Positions 1 to 8,121 of a stretch of DNA of 64,000 bases are shown piece by piece. The number at the start of each line of letters is the position of its first letter. Position 1 is the first letter of the stretch. Both the position numbers and the translations under genes were made by a program. A model generated the notes under the pieces. It saw only the letters and a program-made list of their open reading frames with translations. It was not told the DNA's origin and did no database searches. The DNA comes from Dyella telluris (GTDB taxonomy: Bacteria; Pseudomonadota; Gammaproteobacteria; Xanthomonadales; Rhodanobacteraceae), in the NCBI RefSeq assembly GCF_014297575.1, contig NZ_CP060412.1, forward strand, positions 2,170,001-2,234,000, read 5' to 3'.

Positions 1-111
1 GTAGCCGCCGACATGCAACAGGGTGGCCGCCAGCGGACGTGGACGCGCCCGGAGCGGGGGTTGTCCGTAGCCCGCGGAGGCATGCCTGGAAGTGGAACGG
101 AGCGGCTTCAT
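1..111 (-). CDS. possible 5' end of an unidentified protein, cut by window edge
   Basis: A minus-strand frame starting with ATG at 111 stays open to the window edge (37 codons, MKPLRSTSRHAS...). The N-terminus is arginine-rich and then becomes hydrophobic (LAATLLHVGGY), which could be the beginning of a signal sequence or membrane segment. It would be divergent from the WYL regulator that follows. Too little is visible to name it, and it could be chance. Confidence 0.25.
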   Translation of the reverse strand, partial: MKPLRSTSRHASAGYGQPPLRARPRPLAATLLHVGGY

Positions 112-254
112 GAGGATGGCGTCTTTTGTACGTGAAGGGCGGATCACGCTGGCGTGACTGCGGCGTGGTCTTGCTGAATTTCACCGTCTGGTGGACTTGC
201 GGCTGCCGCCAACCGTGCGCATGCTACGCGGAGGCAGCCGTCGAAAATCATTTC

Positions 255-1235
255 ATGGATCGTTACGAGCGCATTCTCACCCTGCACCGATTGCTGAAGT
301 CGGCGCACTATCCCGTGCCTCTGCCTCGTCTGATGGACGAGCTGGAGTGCTCGCGAGCGACGCTTTACCGCGACGTGGCGTTCCTGCGCGATGCGCTGGG
401 CGCGCCCATCGAGAGCGCGGGCGGCGAACATGCCGCATTCCGCTATGCCGCTGGCGAAGGCGAACGTTTCGAATTGCCGGGACTGTGGCTGACCTCCGAT
501 GAACTGGCCGCGCTGCTCGCCCTCAACGAACTGATCGGTCGCAGCGGGCCTGGTGTACTTGCGGGTGCCCTCGCGCCATTCAAGGCGCGCATCGAGCACC
601 TGCTCTCCGACCAGGGCACCGGGAAAACGCTGCCCATCGAGCGCATCCGCGTGATCGCCTGGGGTGAGCGCAAGCTCGACCAGCAGGTGTTCCGCGTGGT
701 GGCCGGCGCCGTGCTGGAGCGCAAGCAGCTGCGCTTCCGCTACCGCGCGCGCACCACCAATGCCGACAGCCATCGCCGCGTGTCGCCGCAACGCCTCACG
801 CACTATCGCGACAACTGGTACCTGGACGTGTGGGACCACGACCGCGAAGCACTGCGCAGCTTCGCCGTTGACCGCATTGCCGAGCCGCAGGCGCTGGACG
901 AACCGGCCCGCGACGTGGCCGAGCAGGATCTCAACGACGCACTTGCCTCCAGCTACGGCATCTTCGCCGGCAAACCCAAGGCGTGGGCCACGCTGCGCTT
1001 CTCGCAGCACGCCGCGCGCTGGGTGGCGGACGAGCACTGGCATTCGCAGCAGAAGGGCGAATGGCTGCCGGACGGCCGCTACGAACTGCAGGTGCCTTAC
1101 TCCAATTCCAAGGAACTGCTGATGGACGTACTCAAGTACGGTCCGGACGCGGAAGTCGTGGCGCCGCTGTCGCTGCGCGAGGAAATGAAGATCCAGCTGC
1201 AGCTGGCCCTGGGTGGATATCAAAGCGAGAAGTGA
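255..1235 (+). CDS. YafY-type HTH-WYL transcriptional regulator
   Basis: A 326-residue DNA-binding regulator. The N-terminal ~60 residues (MDRYERILTLHRLLKSA...SRATLYRDVAFLRD) form an HTH_11-type winged helix, and residues ~135-230 carry the WYL domain (RKQLRFRYRAR, RRVSPQRLTHYRDNWYLDVWD, LRSFAVDRI), followed by a C-terminal WCX extension. WYL domains sense ligands or nucleic acid; the target here cannot be told. I chose ATG 255 because the family begins at MxRxERILxLHRLL; the frame stays open upstream to 126 but that part is unlike the family. The stop codon lies inside the left arm of a GA-rich inverted repeat, and a patatin gene follows in the same direction 85 bp later. Confidence 0.88.
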   Translation: MDRYERILTLHRLLKSAHYPVPLPRLMDELECSRATLYRDVAFLRDALGAPIESAGGEHAAFRYAAGEGERFELPGLWLTSDELAALLALNELIGRSGPGVLAGALAPFKARIEHLLSDQGTGKTLPIERIRVIAWGERKLDQQVFRVVAGAVLERKQLRFRYRARTTNADSHRRVSPQRLTHYRDNWYLDVWDHDREALRSFAVDRIAEPQALDEPARDVAEQDLNDALASSYGIFAGKPKAWATLRFSQHAARWVADEHWHSQQKGEWLPDGRYELQVPYSNSKELLMDVLKYGPDAEVVAPLSLREEMKIQLQLALGGYQSEK

Positions 1236-1308
1236 GTAAACAGGAGAGAGCAGTGCGAGAGAGCCGCGGGGCCCACTCTCACTCCTCACTTCTCTCCACT
1301 CACTTCTT
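1226..1308. repeat. GA-rich inverted repeat at stop codon, copy I
   Basis: The left arm begins GAGAAGTGAGT and includes the stop codon of the WYL regulator; the right arm (about 1274-1307) ends CCACTCACTTCTT. The arms pair imperfectly because the left arm has diverged. It belongs to the same family as the hairpins at 9408-9473 and 60729-60803. It may end or stabilise the upstream transcript. Confidence 0.7.
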
Positions 1309-1320
1309 GCCTTTCTGCCC

Positions 1321-2280
1321 ATGAGCGCCATTGATATCGCTGATCCTTCGACGCTTCCCGCCGAAGCCACCGTTCAGAAGAAACCGACCATCGCGCTCGC
1401 CCTTGGTTCCGGCGGCGCCAAAGGCCTGGCGCATATCGGCGCGATCGAGGAGATCGAAGCGCAGGGCTACGAGATCGTCGCCATCGCCGGCACCTCCATG
1501 GGTGCACTGATCGGCGGCATCTACGCCACCGGCAAGCTGACGGTGTATCGCGACTGGGTCTGCTCGCTGGCCAAGATGGACGTGCTCAAGCTGGTGGACT
1601 GGACCTTGTCCGGCGGTGGCCTGATCAAAGGCGAGCGCATCATCGAGACCATGCGTGGCCTGATCGGCGATGTCGCCATCGAAGACCTTCCGCTGGCCTA
1701 TACCGCCGTGGCCACCGACCTGGACCGCGAACGCGAGGTGTGGCTGACGCGCGGCCCGCTGTTTGATGCCATCCGCGCCTCGATTGCCATTCCCACGCTG
1801 TTTCGCCCGCACATGCTGTCCGACCGGCGGCTGATTGATGGCGGCTTGCTCAATCCCGTGCCGGTGACGCCGCTGATTCGCGAAACCGCCGACTACCTGT
1901 TCGCCGTGAGCATGGATGGTCCGCCCGATGCCGGCACGCCGGACGTGGTGCCCGCCACGCCCACGGCCAACGATGACAGCTACCGGTCGCGCATCACCGA
2001 CTTCATCGGCAAGCTGGTGCCGCACGGCCCCGACAAGCCACGCGAACCGGGCATGCTCGAGATGCTGATGCAGTCGATGGATCTGATGCAGGCCAATCTG
2101 TCGCGCCTGCGACTGGCCGCGTACGAACCGGATCTGCTGATCCGCATGCCGCGCAACGTTGCCACGGTCTACGAGTTCTACCGTGCCACCGAACTGATCG
2201 AGATGGGCCGCCAGCAGGCGCGCCAGGCGTTGGCAAACTGGCAGCCGAACCGCGGTGCGTTGTTCAACAACAGGCCGTAG
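1321..2280 (+). CDS. patatin-like phospholipase (RssA type)
   Basis: A 319-residue patatin-family serine acyl hydrolase. The oxyanion-hole glycine loop GSGGAKGLAHIG is at residues 29-40, the nucleophile elbow GTSMG holds Ser59, and the catalytic Asp173 is in DGG. The family cleaves lipid acyl chains with a Ser-Asp dyad. No signal peptide is seen, so it is probably cytoplasmic like RssA. It starts just after a GA-rich hairpin and may be read from its own promoter. A second patatin protein with a cNMP-binding domain is at 13184-14899. Confidence 0.9.
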   Translation: MSAIDIADPSTLPAEATVQKKPTIALALGSGGAKGLAHIGAIEEIEAQGYEIVAIAGTSMGALIGGIYATGKLTVYRDWVCSLAKMDVLKLVDWTLSGGGLIKGERIIETMRGLIGDVAIEDLPLAYTAVATDLDREREVWLTRGPLFDAIRASIAIPTLFRPHMLSDRRLIDGGLLNPVPVTPLIRETADYLFAVSMDGPPDAGTPDVVPATPTANDDSYRSRITDFIGKLVPHGPDKPREPGMLEMLMQSMDLMQANLSRLRLAAYEPDLLIRMPRNVATVYEFYRATELIEMGRQQARQALANWQPNRGALFNNRP

Positions 2281-2284
2281 GGCC

Positions 2285-2650
2285 TCAGTGCACGTGTTCC
2301 TTTAGCAGGGCATCGAGGTAGCACTTCAACGCCACGGCGTTGTTGTGCTCCTCGTCGTGGGCACCGAACAACAGGGTCACACGATGGCGCGCCGCCTGCG
2401 TCAGCAGCGGCCGCCAGTACTCGGCGGCGGCATCCAGTTCGGACGCGTAACGATGGCGGAAGCTTTCCCAGCGCGCGGGATCGTGGCCGAACCATTTACG
2501 CAGCGCAGTGGACGGGGCGAGCTCCTTGCTCCATGCATCGAGCGCGGCATCGTCCTTCTTCAGGCCACGGGGCCACAAGCGATCCACCAGGATGCGGTAA
2601 CCATCGCTCTTGGTGGGCTGTTCATACACGCGCTTGACGGCAATGCTCAT
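2285..2650 (-). CDS. DUF488 family protein
   Basis: A 121-residue protein with the features of DUF488 (YeaO-like): KRVYE...DGYRILVDRLWPRGLKKDDAALDAWSKELAPSTALRKWFGHDPARWESFRHRY, and a C-terminal VTLLFGAHDEEHNNAVALK. The function is not established. ATG 2650 gives the family start MSIAVKRVYE; the frame continues upstream without family similarity. It is convergent with the patatin gene with only 4 bp between the stops. Confidence 0.88.
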   Translation of the reverse strand: MSIAVKRVYEQPTKSDGYRILVDRLWPRGLKKDDAALDAWSKELAPSTALRKWFGHDPARWESFRHRYASELDAAAEYWRPLLTQAARHRVTLLFGAHDEEHNNAVALKCYLDALLKEHVH

Positions 2651-2856
2651 GGGCGGGCGGCCTCCCAAAGCAGGAATCATCGGCATACGCCGATGAAGGG
2701 CACGTCGAAGTGACCTTGCGCTTTTGTGGGTGGGCACTAGTGCGCGACCGCAGCCCTCAGCGTTGCCGCGGTCCAGACCCTTGCCATCAGACGCGCTTGC
2801 GTCCTTTTTTCGTAGGCTTGTCGCGCACCAGTGCGCTCCTACAGGGGCGGTGCTAC
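2651..2856. other. intergenic region with degenerate REP pair
   Basis: Between two minus-strand genes. GGGCACTAGTGCGCGACCGC (2732-2751) and GTCGCGCACCAGTGCGCTCC (2820-2839) are two inverted copies of the REP-like unit; the left one has lost its GTAGGAGCG end. Nothing else is recognised. Confidence 0.65.
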
Positions 2857-3573
2857 TCAGATCTCTTCGACCTGGGTCACCTTGCCACGACGCATGAGCC
2901 ACGCCACGCCGCGCAGGTCGGCAATGCCCACCCACAGGCGATCGAGCATGCCGTACTTGGAGGTGCCCGCCGTACGCGGGCGATGACCCACCGGCACGCT
3001 CGTGCTCTGGAAGCCCGCGCGCTTCACCAGCGCCGGCAGGTAGCGGTGCATGTGGTCGAAGTAGGGCAGGCGCATGAACACATCGCGATCGAACAGCTTC
3101 AGGCCGCAACCGGTATCGGGCGTGGAGTCCTGCAGCATGCGCGAGCGCACCGCGTTGGCGATCTTCGAGGAGATGCGCTTGTTGAAGCTGTCACGGCGCG
3201 TGGTGCGCCAGCCGGCGAAGAGCCGCACGTTCTGCGCGGCCTTGTCGCGCTCGGCGAGCAGTTTGGGAATATCGGCCGGATCGTTCTGGCCATCGCCGTC
3301 CAGCGTGGCGATCCACGGCGAACGCGCGGCACGCACGCCATTCCACACTGCCGTGCTCTGCCCGCTGCGGGTGAGGTGGCGGACAACACGCAGCTCCGGG
3401 TACTTCGCCTTCTCCGCCGCCAGCACGGCCACGCTGTCGTCACTGGAATCGTCGTCCACGTACACGACCTCGAAGTCCACCTTGCCACGCAGGGCGTTGG
3501 CGATTTCGGCAAGCAGCGGCGGGATGTTGTCGCGCTCGTTGAATACAGGCACGACGACGGACAGTTGGGGCAT
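2857..3573 (-). CDS. family 2 glycosyltransferase, dolichyl-phosphate-mannose synthase-like
   Basis: A 238-residue GT-A glycosyltransferase. SVVVPVFNERDNI opens the nucleotide-binding fold, VDDDSSDDS and IATLDGDGQNDPADI supply the acidic metal/nucleotide motifs, and GCGLKLFDRDVF follows. The family transfers a sugar from a nucleotide donor to a polyprenyl phosphate or similar lipid. There is no C-terminal membrane helix, so it is the short DPM1-like type. ATG 3573 gives the canonical start MPQLSVVVPVFNE. The acceptor cannot be read from the context. Confidence 0.88.
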   Translation of the reverse strand: MPQLSVVVPVFNERDNIPPLLAEIANALRGKVDFEVVYVDDDSSDDSVAVLAAEKAKYPELRVVRHLTRSGQSTAVWNGVRAARSPWIATLDGDGQNDPADIPKLLAERDKAAQNVRLFAGWRTTRRDSFNKRISSKIANAVRSRMLQDSTPDTGCGLKLFDRDVFMRLPYFDHMHRYLPALVKRAGFQSTSVPVGHRPRTAGTSKYGMLDRLWVGIADLRGVAWLMRRGKVTQVEEI

Positions 3574-3830
3574 GGGGAGGGCCTTGTCTTGTACAGGGGG
3601 GCACGGGGGCCAGGGCGATATTCTAGTGGGTGGACGGCTTGGCGTCAGGGGCAAGGGGTTCTGGACGGGGTTGGGGGCGGGGACACTCGGGCGGTGGGTG
3701 CCTTTTCTCCCAGGGAGGGACGTCCTTTTTCGTCTCCCCTCGGGGCGCCGGGGCCTGCTCCTTTGCTCCCTCTCCCCTCCGGGGAGAGGGTTGGGGTGAG
3801 GGGTCGACCTGGCCTCTCCGCTTCGTCAGA
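3574..3830. other. intergenic region left of long repeat copy 1
   Basis: No coding potential recognised. It holds a G-rich run and, at 3766-3803, a palindromic block CCCTCTCCCCTCCGGGGAGAGGG followed by TTGGGGTGAGGGG. The same block occurs inverted at 4828-4872 on the other side of the long repeat, so the whole repeat is framed by an inverted pair. Confidence 0.6.
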
Positions 3831-4808
3831 GCGGTCATCCCAGCTGAAGCTCGAGGCGGTTTTCAACCGCCGAAGGGCGGGTCATCCAGTGCCTTTGCTC
3901 TGTGCCTTCGGTAGTCATGCCGGCGCCAGCTTGCCGCTTACGCAGCGGAGGCGTTTCGACCTCCTGCCGGAGGCCGAGTCACTTTTCTTTTGTTGGCCCA
4001 AAAGAAAAGTAACCCAAAGAAAATGGCCTGAAGAGCTGGCAGCATGCCGATGGGATAAGCCCGAACAGCTGAGGAACGTTGCTGCTTGGCAACCTCCGCC
4101 TCTACACTGCGGGTACTTCCAAGCGCTTCGCAACGCGCCGAAGCGAAGAGGACTTAACGCGGAGCGTCGTGCCGCTGCGCGGCACCTCCTTCCTTGCCAC
4201 TTGGTGGTTCACGTTGAACATCACCTGTCGCTCGTCCTCTCCCGTTCGGGAGAGGACTGGGGTGAGCACTGAGGCGAGAGCGGTTCGGGCCTGATACCAG
4301 CGCGAGAGACCCACTGTAGGAGCGCACCTTGTGCGCGACCGCAGCGCCCTGTCGATACCGCTCCGTCAGGTGGTCGCGCACAGGGTGCGCTCCTACAGAC
4401 AGGCTAAGCCAGCGCTCAACAGGCCGTCGCCTTGCGACGCGATATGCAGCGCAGCTGCACGAGCCGTTTGCTCTTGACCTACCCTCCCCGTTGAGCGGCG
4501 GTGAGGGGCGGACGACAGGCCCGCAGGGGGATCGGCAAGGAGGCCGATCCCTTTTCGACAGGACAGGGACGTCCTGTCGAAAAGCCCGGCCGACCCTCAC
4601 GGACTGGCCGGCTCTACCGGCCAGCGCCGCGATGGGGGTGCCTTTTCTTTTGGTTACTTTTCTTTGGGCAAGCAAAGAAAAGTAACCCGGCCTCCGGCAG
4701 GAGGTCGGAACGCCCGCTGCGTAAGCGGCCAGGTCGCGACAACGCTACACGCGAAGACCCAACGCAAAGGCACTGGACCCCTGCCTCCGCAGGGGTGACG
4801 GCTAAAGA
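3831..4808. repeat. long element with terminal inverted repeats, copy 1
   Basis: About 980 bp without a gene. The outer ~140 bp at each end are inverted copies of each other: CCGCTTACGCAGCGG...CCTCCTGCCGGAGGCC then ACTTTTCTTT on the left (about 3938-4022) is mirrored at 4653-4735 on the right. The right tip reads GGGGTGACGGCTAAAG; the left tip is degenerate here. Inside are a REP pair (4316-4397), a block CTCTCCCGTTCGGGAGAGG (4237-4255), and a hairpin CTTTTCGACAGGAC...GTCCTGTCGAAAAG (4551-4585). A second complete copy is at 24838-25850 and a right-half copy at 32826-33201. No transposase is present; it looks like a non-autonomous element. Confidence 0.88.
4316..4397. repeat. paired REP element (inside long repeat copy 1)
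   Basis: GTAGGAGCGCACCTTGTGCG at the left and its near-inverted copy CGCACAGGGTGCGCTCCTAC at the right, about 30 bp apart. The same doublet is at 25354-25435 in the second copy of the long repeat. Confidence 0.9.
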
Positions 4809-4919
4809 AGGAAGCCTTCCCGCGAGCACCCACCCCTCACCCCAACCCTCTCCCCGCAGGGGAGAGGGAGGAAGGCTCGCTGCGGACTGCGCCTTGGCGC
4901 AGCCCAAACCCACTATCCC

Positions 4920-5795
4920 TCAGCGAATCTTCCCCAGAATCCCATCCAGCTCATCGTTGCTGTGATAGTGGATCACCAGCTTGCCCTTGCCCCCGCGCCC
5001 CTGCGCCAACTCCACGCGCGTGGCGAAACGCTCGCCCAGTTCGCGTTCGAGCGCATCGACATTGGGATCGCGGGACGGCGCATGCTTGGCCTTGCCCTTG
5101 GGCGCCGTCTGCGCACGACGCGCGTGCTCTTCCAGCTCGCGCACGCTCCAGCCATGGCGCGACGCTTCCAGTGCCAGGCCCTCGGCCATGCTTTCGGGCA
5201 GGGTGATCAGGCAACGCGCGTGGCCCATCTCCAGCTTGCCCTCGTCGAGCAGGCGCTTGATGGACACCGGCAGTTCGGTGAGGCGCAGCAGGTTGGACAC
5301 GGCGGCGCGCGAACGGCCCACGGCATCGGCCGCCTGCTGGTGGGTGAGGTCGAAATCGTCGATCAGGCGCTTGAGCGCGTCGGCTTCTTCCAGCGGGGTG
5401 AGGTCCTGGCGCTGGATATTCTCGATCAAGGCCATGGCCGGCACGGCCACTTCGGGCACGTCCTTCACCAGCACCGGCAGTTCGTGCAGCTGCGCGCGTT
5501 GCGCGGCGCGCCAGCGGCGTTCGCCGGCGATCAGCTCGAACTGGTTCTTGCCGATCTCTCGCACCACCACGGGCTGGATAAGGCCCTGCGCGCGGATGGA
5601 GGCGGCCAGCTCGTCGAGCGCTTCATCGTTCCAGTGGCGGCGCGGCTGGTATTTGCCGGGCTGGATCTGCTGGATCGGCAGCGTGCGCAGCTCGCCTTCC
5701 TGTTCCAGTACGGTCGGCTTGCCGGGCTCGTCCGCCCCACCGCCCAACAACGCGTCCAGCCCTCGTCCCAGGCCCCGTTTTTTCGCAGCGGACAT
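4920..5795 (-). CDS. parB: chromosome partitioning protein ParB
   Basis: A 291-residue ParB/Spo0J-family CTP-dependent clamp that loads at parS sites. The ParB N-terminal domain (residues ~40-130) has the GERRWRA arginine motif (ELIAGERRWRAAQRA) and the HTH core follows (LTHQQAADAVGRSRAAVSNLLRLTELP). The C-terminus (ELGERFATRVELAQGRGGKGKLVIHYHSNDELDGILGKI) is the dimerisation domain. It starts 2 bp after the parA stop, so the two are co-translated. Perfect parS palindromes are found in recF at 48173 and 48797. The long repeat copy 1 begins about 50 bp downstream of its stop. Confidence 0.97.
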   Translation of the reverse strand: MSAAKKRGLGRGLDALLGGGADEPGKPTVLEQEGELRTLPIQQIQPGKYQPRRHWNDEALDELAASIRAQGLIQPVVVREIGKNQFELIAGERRWRAAQRAQLHELPVLVKDVPEVAVPAMALIENIQRQDLTPLEEADALKRLIDDFDLTHQQAADAVGRSRAAVSNLLRLTELPVSIKRLLDEGKLEMGHARCLITLPESMAEGLALEASRHGWSVRELEEHARRAQTAPKGKAKHAPSRDPNVDALERELGERFATRVELAQGRGGKGKLVIHYHSNDELDGILGKIR

Positions 5796-5797
5796 GC

Positions 5798-6664
5798 TTA
5801 CTCCTGGTGAACGTCGACGACGTCGTCGAGCGTCTCGTCTGATTCGGCGTGCAGCACCGGCGCGACCACGTCATTCGCCTGATCCTGCGCCGCCGCGTTC
5901 AGGCCACGCTCGCGACGAATCATTTCGCCGGCCAAGCCGATGTAGGCGATGGCGCCGCGCGAGCTGCGGTCATAGAGGTGGATGGGCTGGCCGTGGCTGG
6001 GTGCCTCGGCCAGGCGCACGTTGCGCGGAATGATCGAGCGCAGCACCTTGTCGCCGAAATGCGCGGTGAGCTGCGCCGACACTTCATTGCCCAGGTTGTT
6101 GCGCACGTCGTACATGGTGCGCAGCAGGCCTTCGATCTCGAGCGCGGGATTGAGGCGCTGACGCACCGCCTTCACCGTATCGAGCAGGCTGGAAAGGCCT
6201 TCCAGCGCGAAGTACTCGCACTGCACCGGCACCAGCAGGCCATTGGCCGCGGTCAACGCGTTGAGCGTGAGCAGGTGCAGCGTGGGCGGACAATCGATGA
6301 GGATGGTGTCGTAGCGATCGGCGACCTTGGCCAACTGCTCCTTGAGGCGGCCTTCGCGGGCAATCGCATCCATCAACTTGAGCTCGGCGGCGGTGAGGTC
6401 ACCGTTGCCGGGCAGCAGGTCATAGTTCGCCTCGGTCCTGACAATGGCCTGCTCGATCGGCGCCTCTTCCAGCAGCACTTCGCAGCCGTTGGGCTTGGCG
6501 TCGCGCTTGTCCACGCCGGACGCCATGGTGGCGTTGCCCTGCGGGTCGAGGTCGACCAACAGAACACGGCGCTTGGCGGCAGCCAGCGCGGCGGCGAGAT
6601 TGACGGCGGTGGTGGTCTTGCCGACACCACCTTTCTGGTTGGCGACAGCGATGATGCGGGCCAT
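5798..6664 (-). CDS. parA: chromosome partitioning ATPase ParA
   Basis: A 288-residue ParA/Soj-family ATPase. The deviant Walker A motif KGGVGKTTTAVNLAAAL is at residues ~11-27, Walker A-prime LVDLDPQGNATM follows, and IDCPPTLHLLTLNAL is the Walker B. It forms a nucleoid-bound ATP gradient along which ParB-parS complexes move. It sits in the usual order rsmG-parA-parB, 78 bp after rsmG. The C-terminus is extended by an acidic tail (AESDETLDDVVDVHQE). Confidence 0.97.
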   Translation of the reverse strand: MARIIAVANQKGGVGKTTTAVNLAAALAAAKRRVLLVDLDPQGNATMASGVDKRDAKPNGCEVLLEEAPIEQAIVRTEANYDLLPGNGDLTAAELKLMDAIAREGRLKEQLAKVADRYDTILIDCPPTLHLLTLNALTAANGLLVPVQCEYFALEGLSSLLDTVKAVRQRLNPALEIEGLLRTMYDVRNNLGNEVSAQLTAHFGDKVLRSIIPRNVRLAEAPSHGQPIHLYDRSSRGAIAYIGLAGEMIRRERGLNAAAQDQANDVVAPVLHAESDETLDDVVDVHQE

Positions 6665-6742
6665 GGTGTCGTCGATACCGTGAACGAGTGAAAAGGGGGC
6701 TAGATTAGCAGCCTGATCAGCCCGTTGCCCGACTGGCTCGGG

Positions 6743-7372
6743 TCAAAGCCTGCCCAGCACCACGAGATGGCGTTCGCCGCCAACGTCAGGCACGTCGAGC
6801 GTGTGGATGGCGCGGATCTCGAAACCGGCCGGCACACCGGGCAGTTCTTCTTCCGGATGCCTGCCCTTCATGGCGAGCCAGATGCCGTCCTTGGTCAAAA
6901 GGTGACCACCCCAGGCCAACATGTCTTCCAGGCTGGCGAAGGCGCGGGCGGTGATGCAGTCGAACTGGCCTTCCACGTCTTCCACGCGCGACTGCACGGC
7001 GCGCACGTTCTCAAGCTTGAGCGAGCGGATGGCTTCGCGCAGGAAGCGGACCTTCTTGCCGTTGGAATCGACCAGCAGCACCTGCCGCTCGGGCGTGGCG
7101 ATGGCGATCGGAATGCCCGGCAGCCCCGGGCCGGTGCCCAGGTCAGCCAGGGTTGCACCCTTCACGTAGGGAAGGATGGCCAGCGAATCGACCAGATGGC
7201 GGCTCACCATCTCGGCAGGATCGCGGATCGCGGTGAGGTTGTAGGTGGCGTTCCAGCGCGCCAGCAGCGCCTGGTAGTCCAGCAGCCGCTCAACAGCGCC
7301 CGCCGGCAGTTCCACGCCCAGCGTGGCGATGCCGCGTTCCAGGCGGGTTTGCAGGTCGTGACGGGAGCTCAT
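6743..7372 (-). CDS. rsmG: 16S rRNA (guanine-527-N7)-methyltransferase RsmG
   Basis: A 209-residue SAM-dependent methyltransferase (GidB). Signature segments are LLDYQALLARWNATYNLTAIRDPAEMVSRHLVDSLAI, the SAM-binding LADLGTGPGLPGIPIAIATP, and FDCITARAFASLEDML. It methylates G527 of 16S rRNA in the cytoplasm. ATG 7372 (MSSRHDLQTRLERG) fits the family length; the open frame upstream to 7492 is not family-like and includes a REP unit. mnmG, the usual partner, is not in the window. Confidence 0.95.
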   Translation of the reverse strand: MSSRHDLQTRLERGIATLGVELPAGAVERLLDYQALLARWNATYNLTAIRDPAEMVSRHLVDSLAILPYVKGATLADLGTGPGLPGIPIAIATPERQVLLVDSNGKKVRFLREAIRSLKLENVRAVQSRVEDVEGQFDCITARAFASLEDMLAWGGHLLTKDGIWLAMKGRHPEEELPGVPAGFEIRAIHTLDVPDVGGERHLVVLGRL

Positions 7373-7460
7373 GGGCGTGCCTTGGGTGGATGGCTTGGAT
7401 GAAACGGGGCCGCAAGTATCCGGGTGTGTCGCGCCGGATGCCAGCCGAAACAGCCCGACG

Positions 7461-7542
7461 GTAGGAGCGCACTTAATGCGCGACAACCCCAAAACTCCGA
7501 TAAGGCCGGTGTGCCGCGATCGCGCGCAAGCGTGCTCCTACC
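7461..7542. repeat. paired REP element upstream of rsmG
   Basis: GTAGGAGCGCACTTAATGCG and the inverted CGCGCGCAAGCGTGCTCCTA with about 35 bp between; the right unit is somewhat diverged. Confidence 0.8.
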
Positions 7543-7550
7543 AAGGAGGA

Positions 7551-7580
7551 TCAAAAGAAAAAGCCCGCGGGAGCGGGCTT
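7551..7580 (-). terminator. rho-independent terminator after band-7 gene
   Basis: On the minus strand an 8-bp perfect stem AAGCCCGC/GCGGGCTT with a 4-nt loop is followed by TTTCTTTTG, about 70 bp after the stop at 7648. Confidence 0.8.
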
Positions 7581-7647
7581 CAAGGGTCTCCCCTGGGACG
7601 GGTGCTCTAGGCCACCTTCGCCCGTACCTGTCCGGCAGCACTCCGGA

Positions 7648-8121
7648 TCAGGCAAATTCCAGTTCCACGCGCGTCACCATCATGCCGCGCTCGCGCAGTG
7701 CGCCATTCATGCTCTGCTTGAGGCGCGAGCCAAGGTCGCGGCAGTCGGCGCTGAAGGCTTCCGGCTCATCGCGCAGCGCCGCCAGCGCGCCACCACGGAT
7801 CAGCTGATCGGCCTGGTCGATCACGGCGTCGGCGCGCTCAGGCTCAAGCACCTGCCAGTACACGGTGCCGCGCACGTCGTGGGCATCGGCGTCATGGGCA
7901 TGGGGCAGCGGCTCCTCGAAGCGCAGCACCTGGCCGCTGAGGTTGATGCGGTGCTCCACGCGGTCGATCAGCGGGAGGGCCATGTGGGTGCCCGGCTGCA
8001 GCAGGCGATACGGCTTGCCTCGGCGATAGAGGCTATGCACCTGGTCGGCCGGCACACGCTTGATCGCGGTAACGAACGTCGCGATCAGCGCCAGGACAAC
8101 GAGAGTAATCAGGGCATTCAT
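7648..8121 (-). CDS. short membrane-anchored SPFH/band-7-like protein
   Basis: A 157-residue protein with one N-terminal membrane helix (residues ~2-20, NALITLVVLALIATFVTA) followed by a band-7-like part: VHSLYRRGKPYRLLQPGTHMALPLIDRVEHRINLSGQVLRF, YWQVLEPERADAVID, and a SLKQSMNGALRERGMMVTRVELEF segment as in slipins. It stops where a full stomatin/slipin would continue into its coiled-coil and C-terminal part, so it is a minimal or truncated SPFH protein. Function unknown; membrane scaffolding is a guess from the family. A good terminator follows. Confidence 0.7.
   Translation of the reverse strand: MNALITLVVLALIATFVTAIKRVPADQVHSLYRRGKPYRLLQPGTHMALPLIDRVEHRINLSGQVLRFEEPLPHAHDADAHDVRGTVYWQVLEPERADAVIDQADQLIRGGALAALRDEPEAFSADCRDLGSRLKQSMNGALRERGMMVTRVELEFA

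Noticed and set aside
2710..4272. 520-codon plus-strand frame over the glycosyltransferase and the long repeat
   Set aside because: It reads through REP units, the repeat arms and an antisense gene, so it cannot be a conserved protein.
4316..4397. REP doublets as a CRISPR array
   Set aside because: The repeats are inverted pairs scattered between genes, not direct repeats with regular spacers; no cas genes are present.
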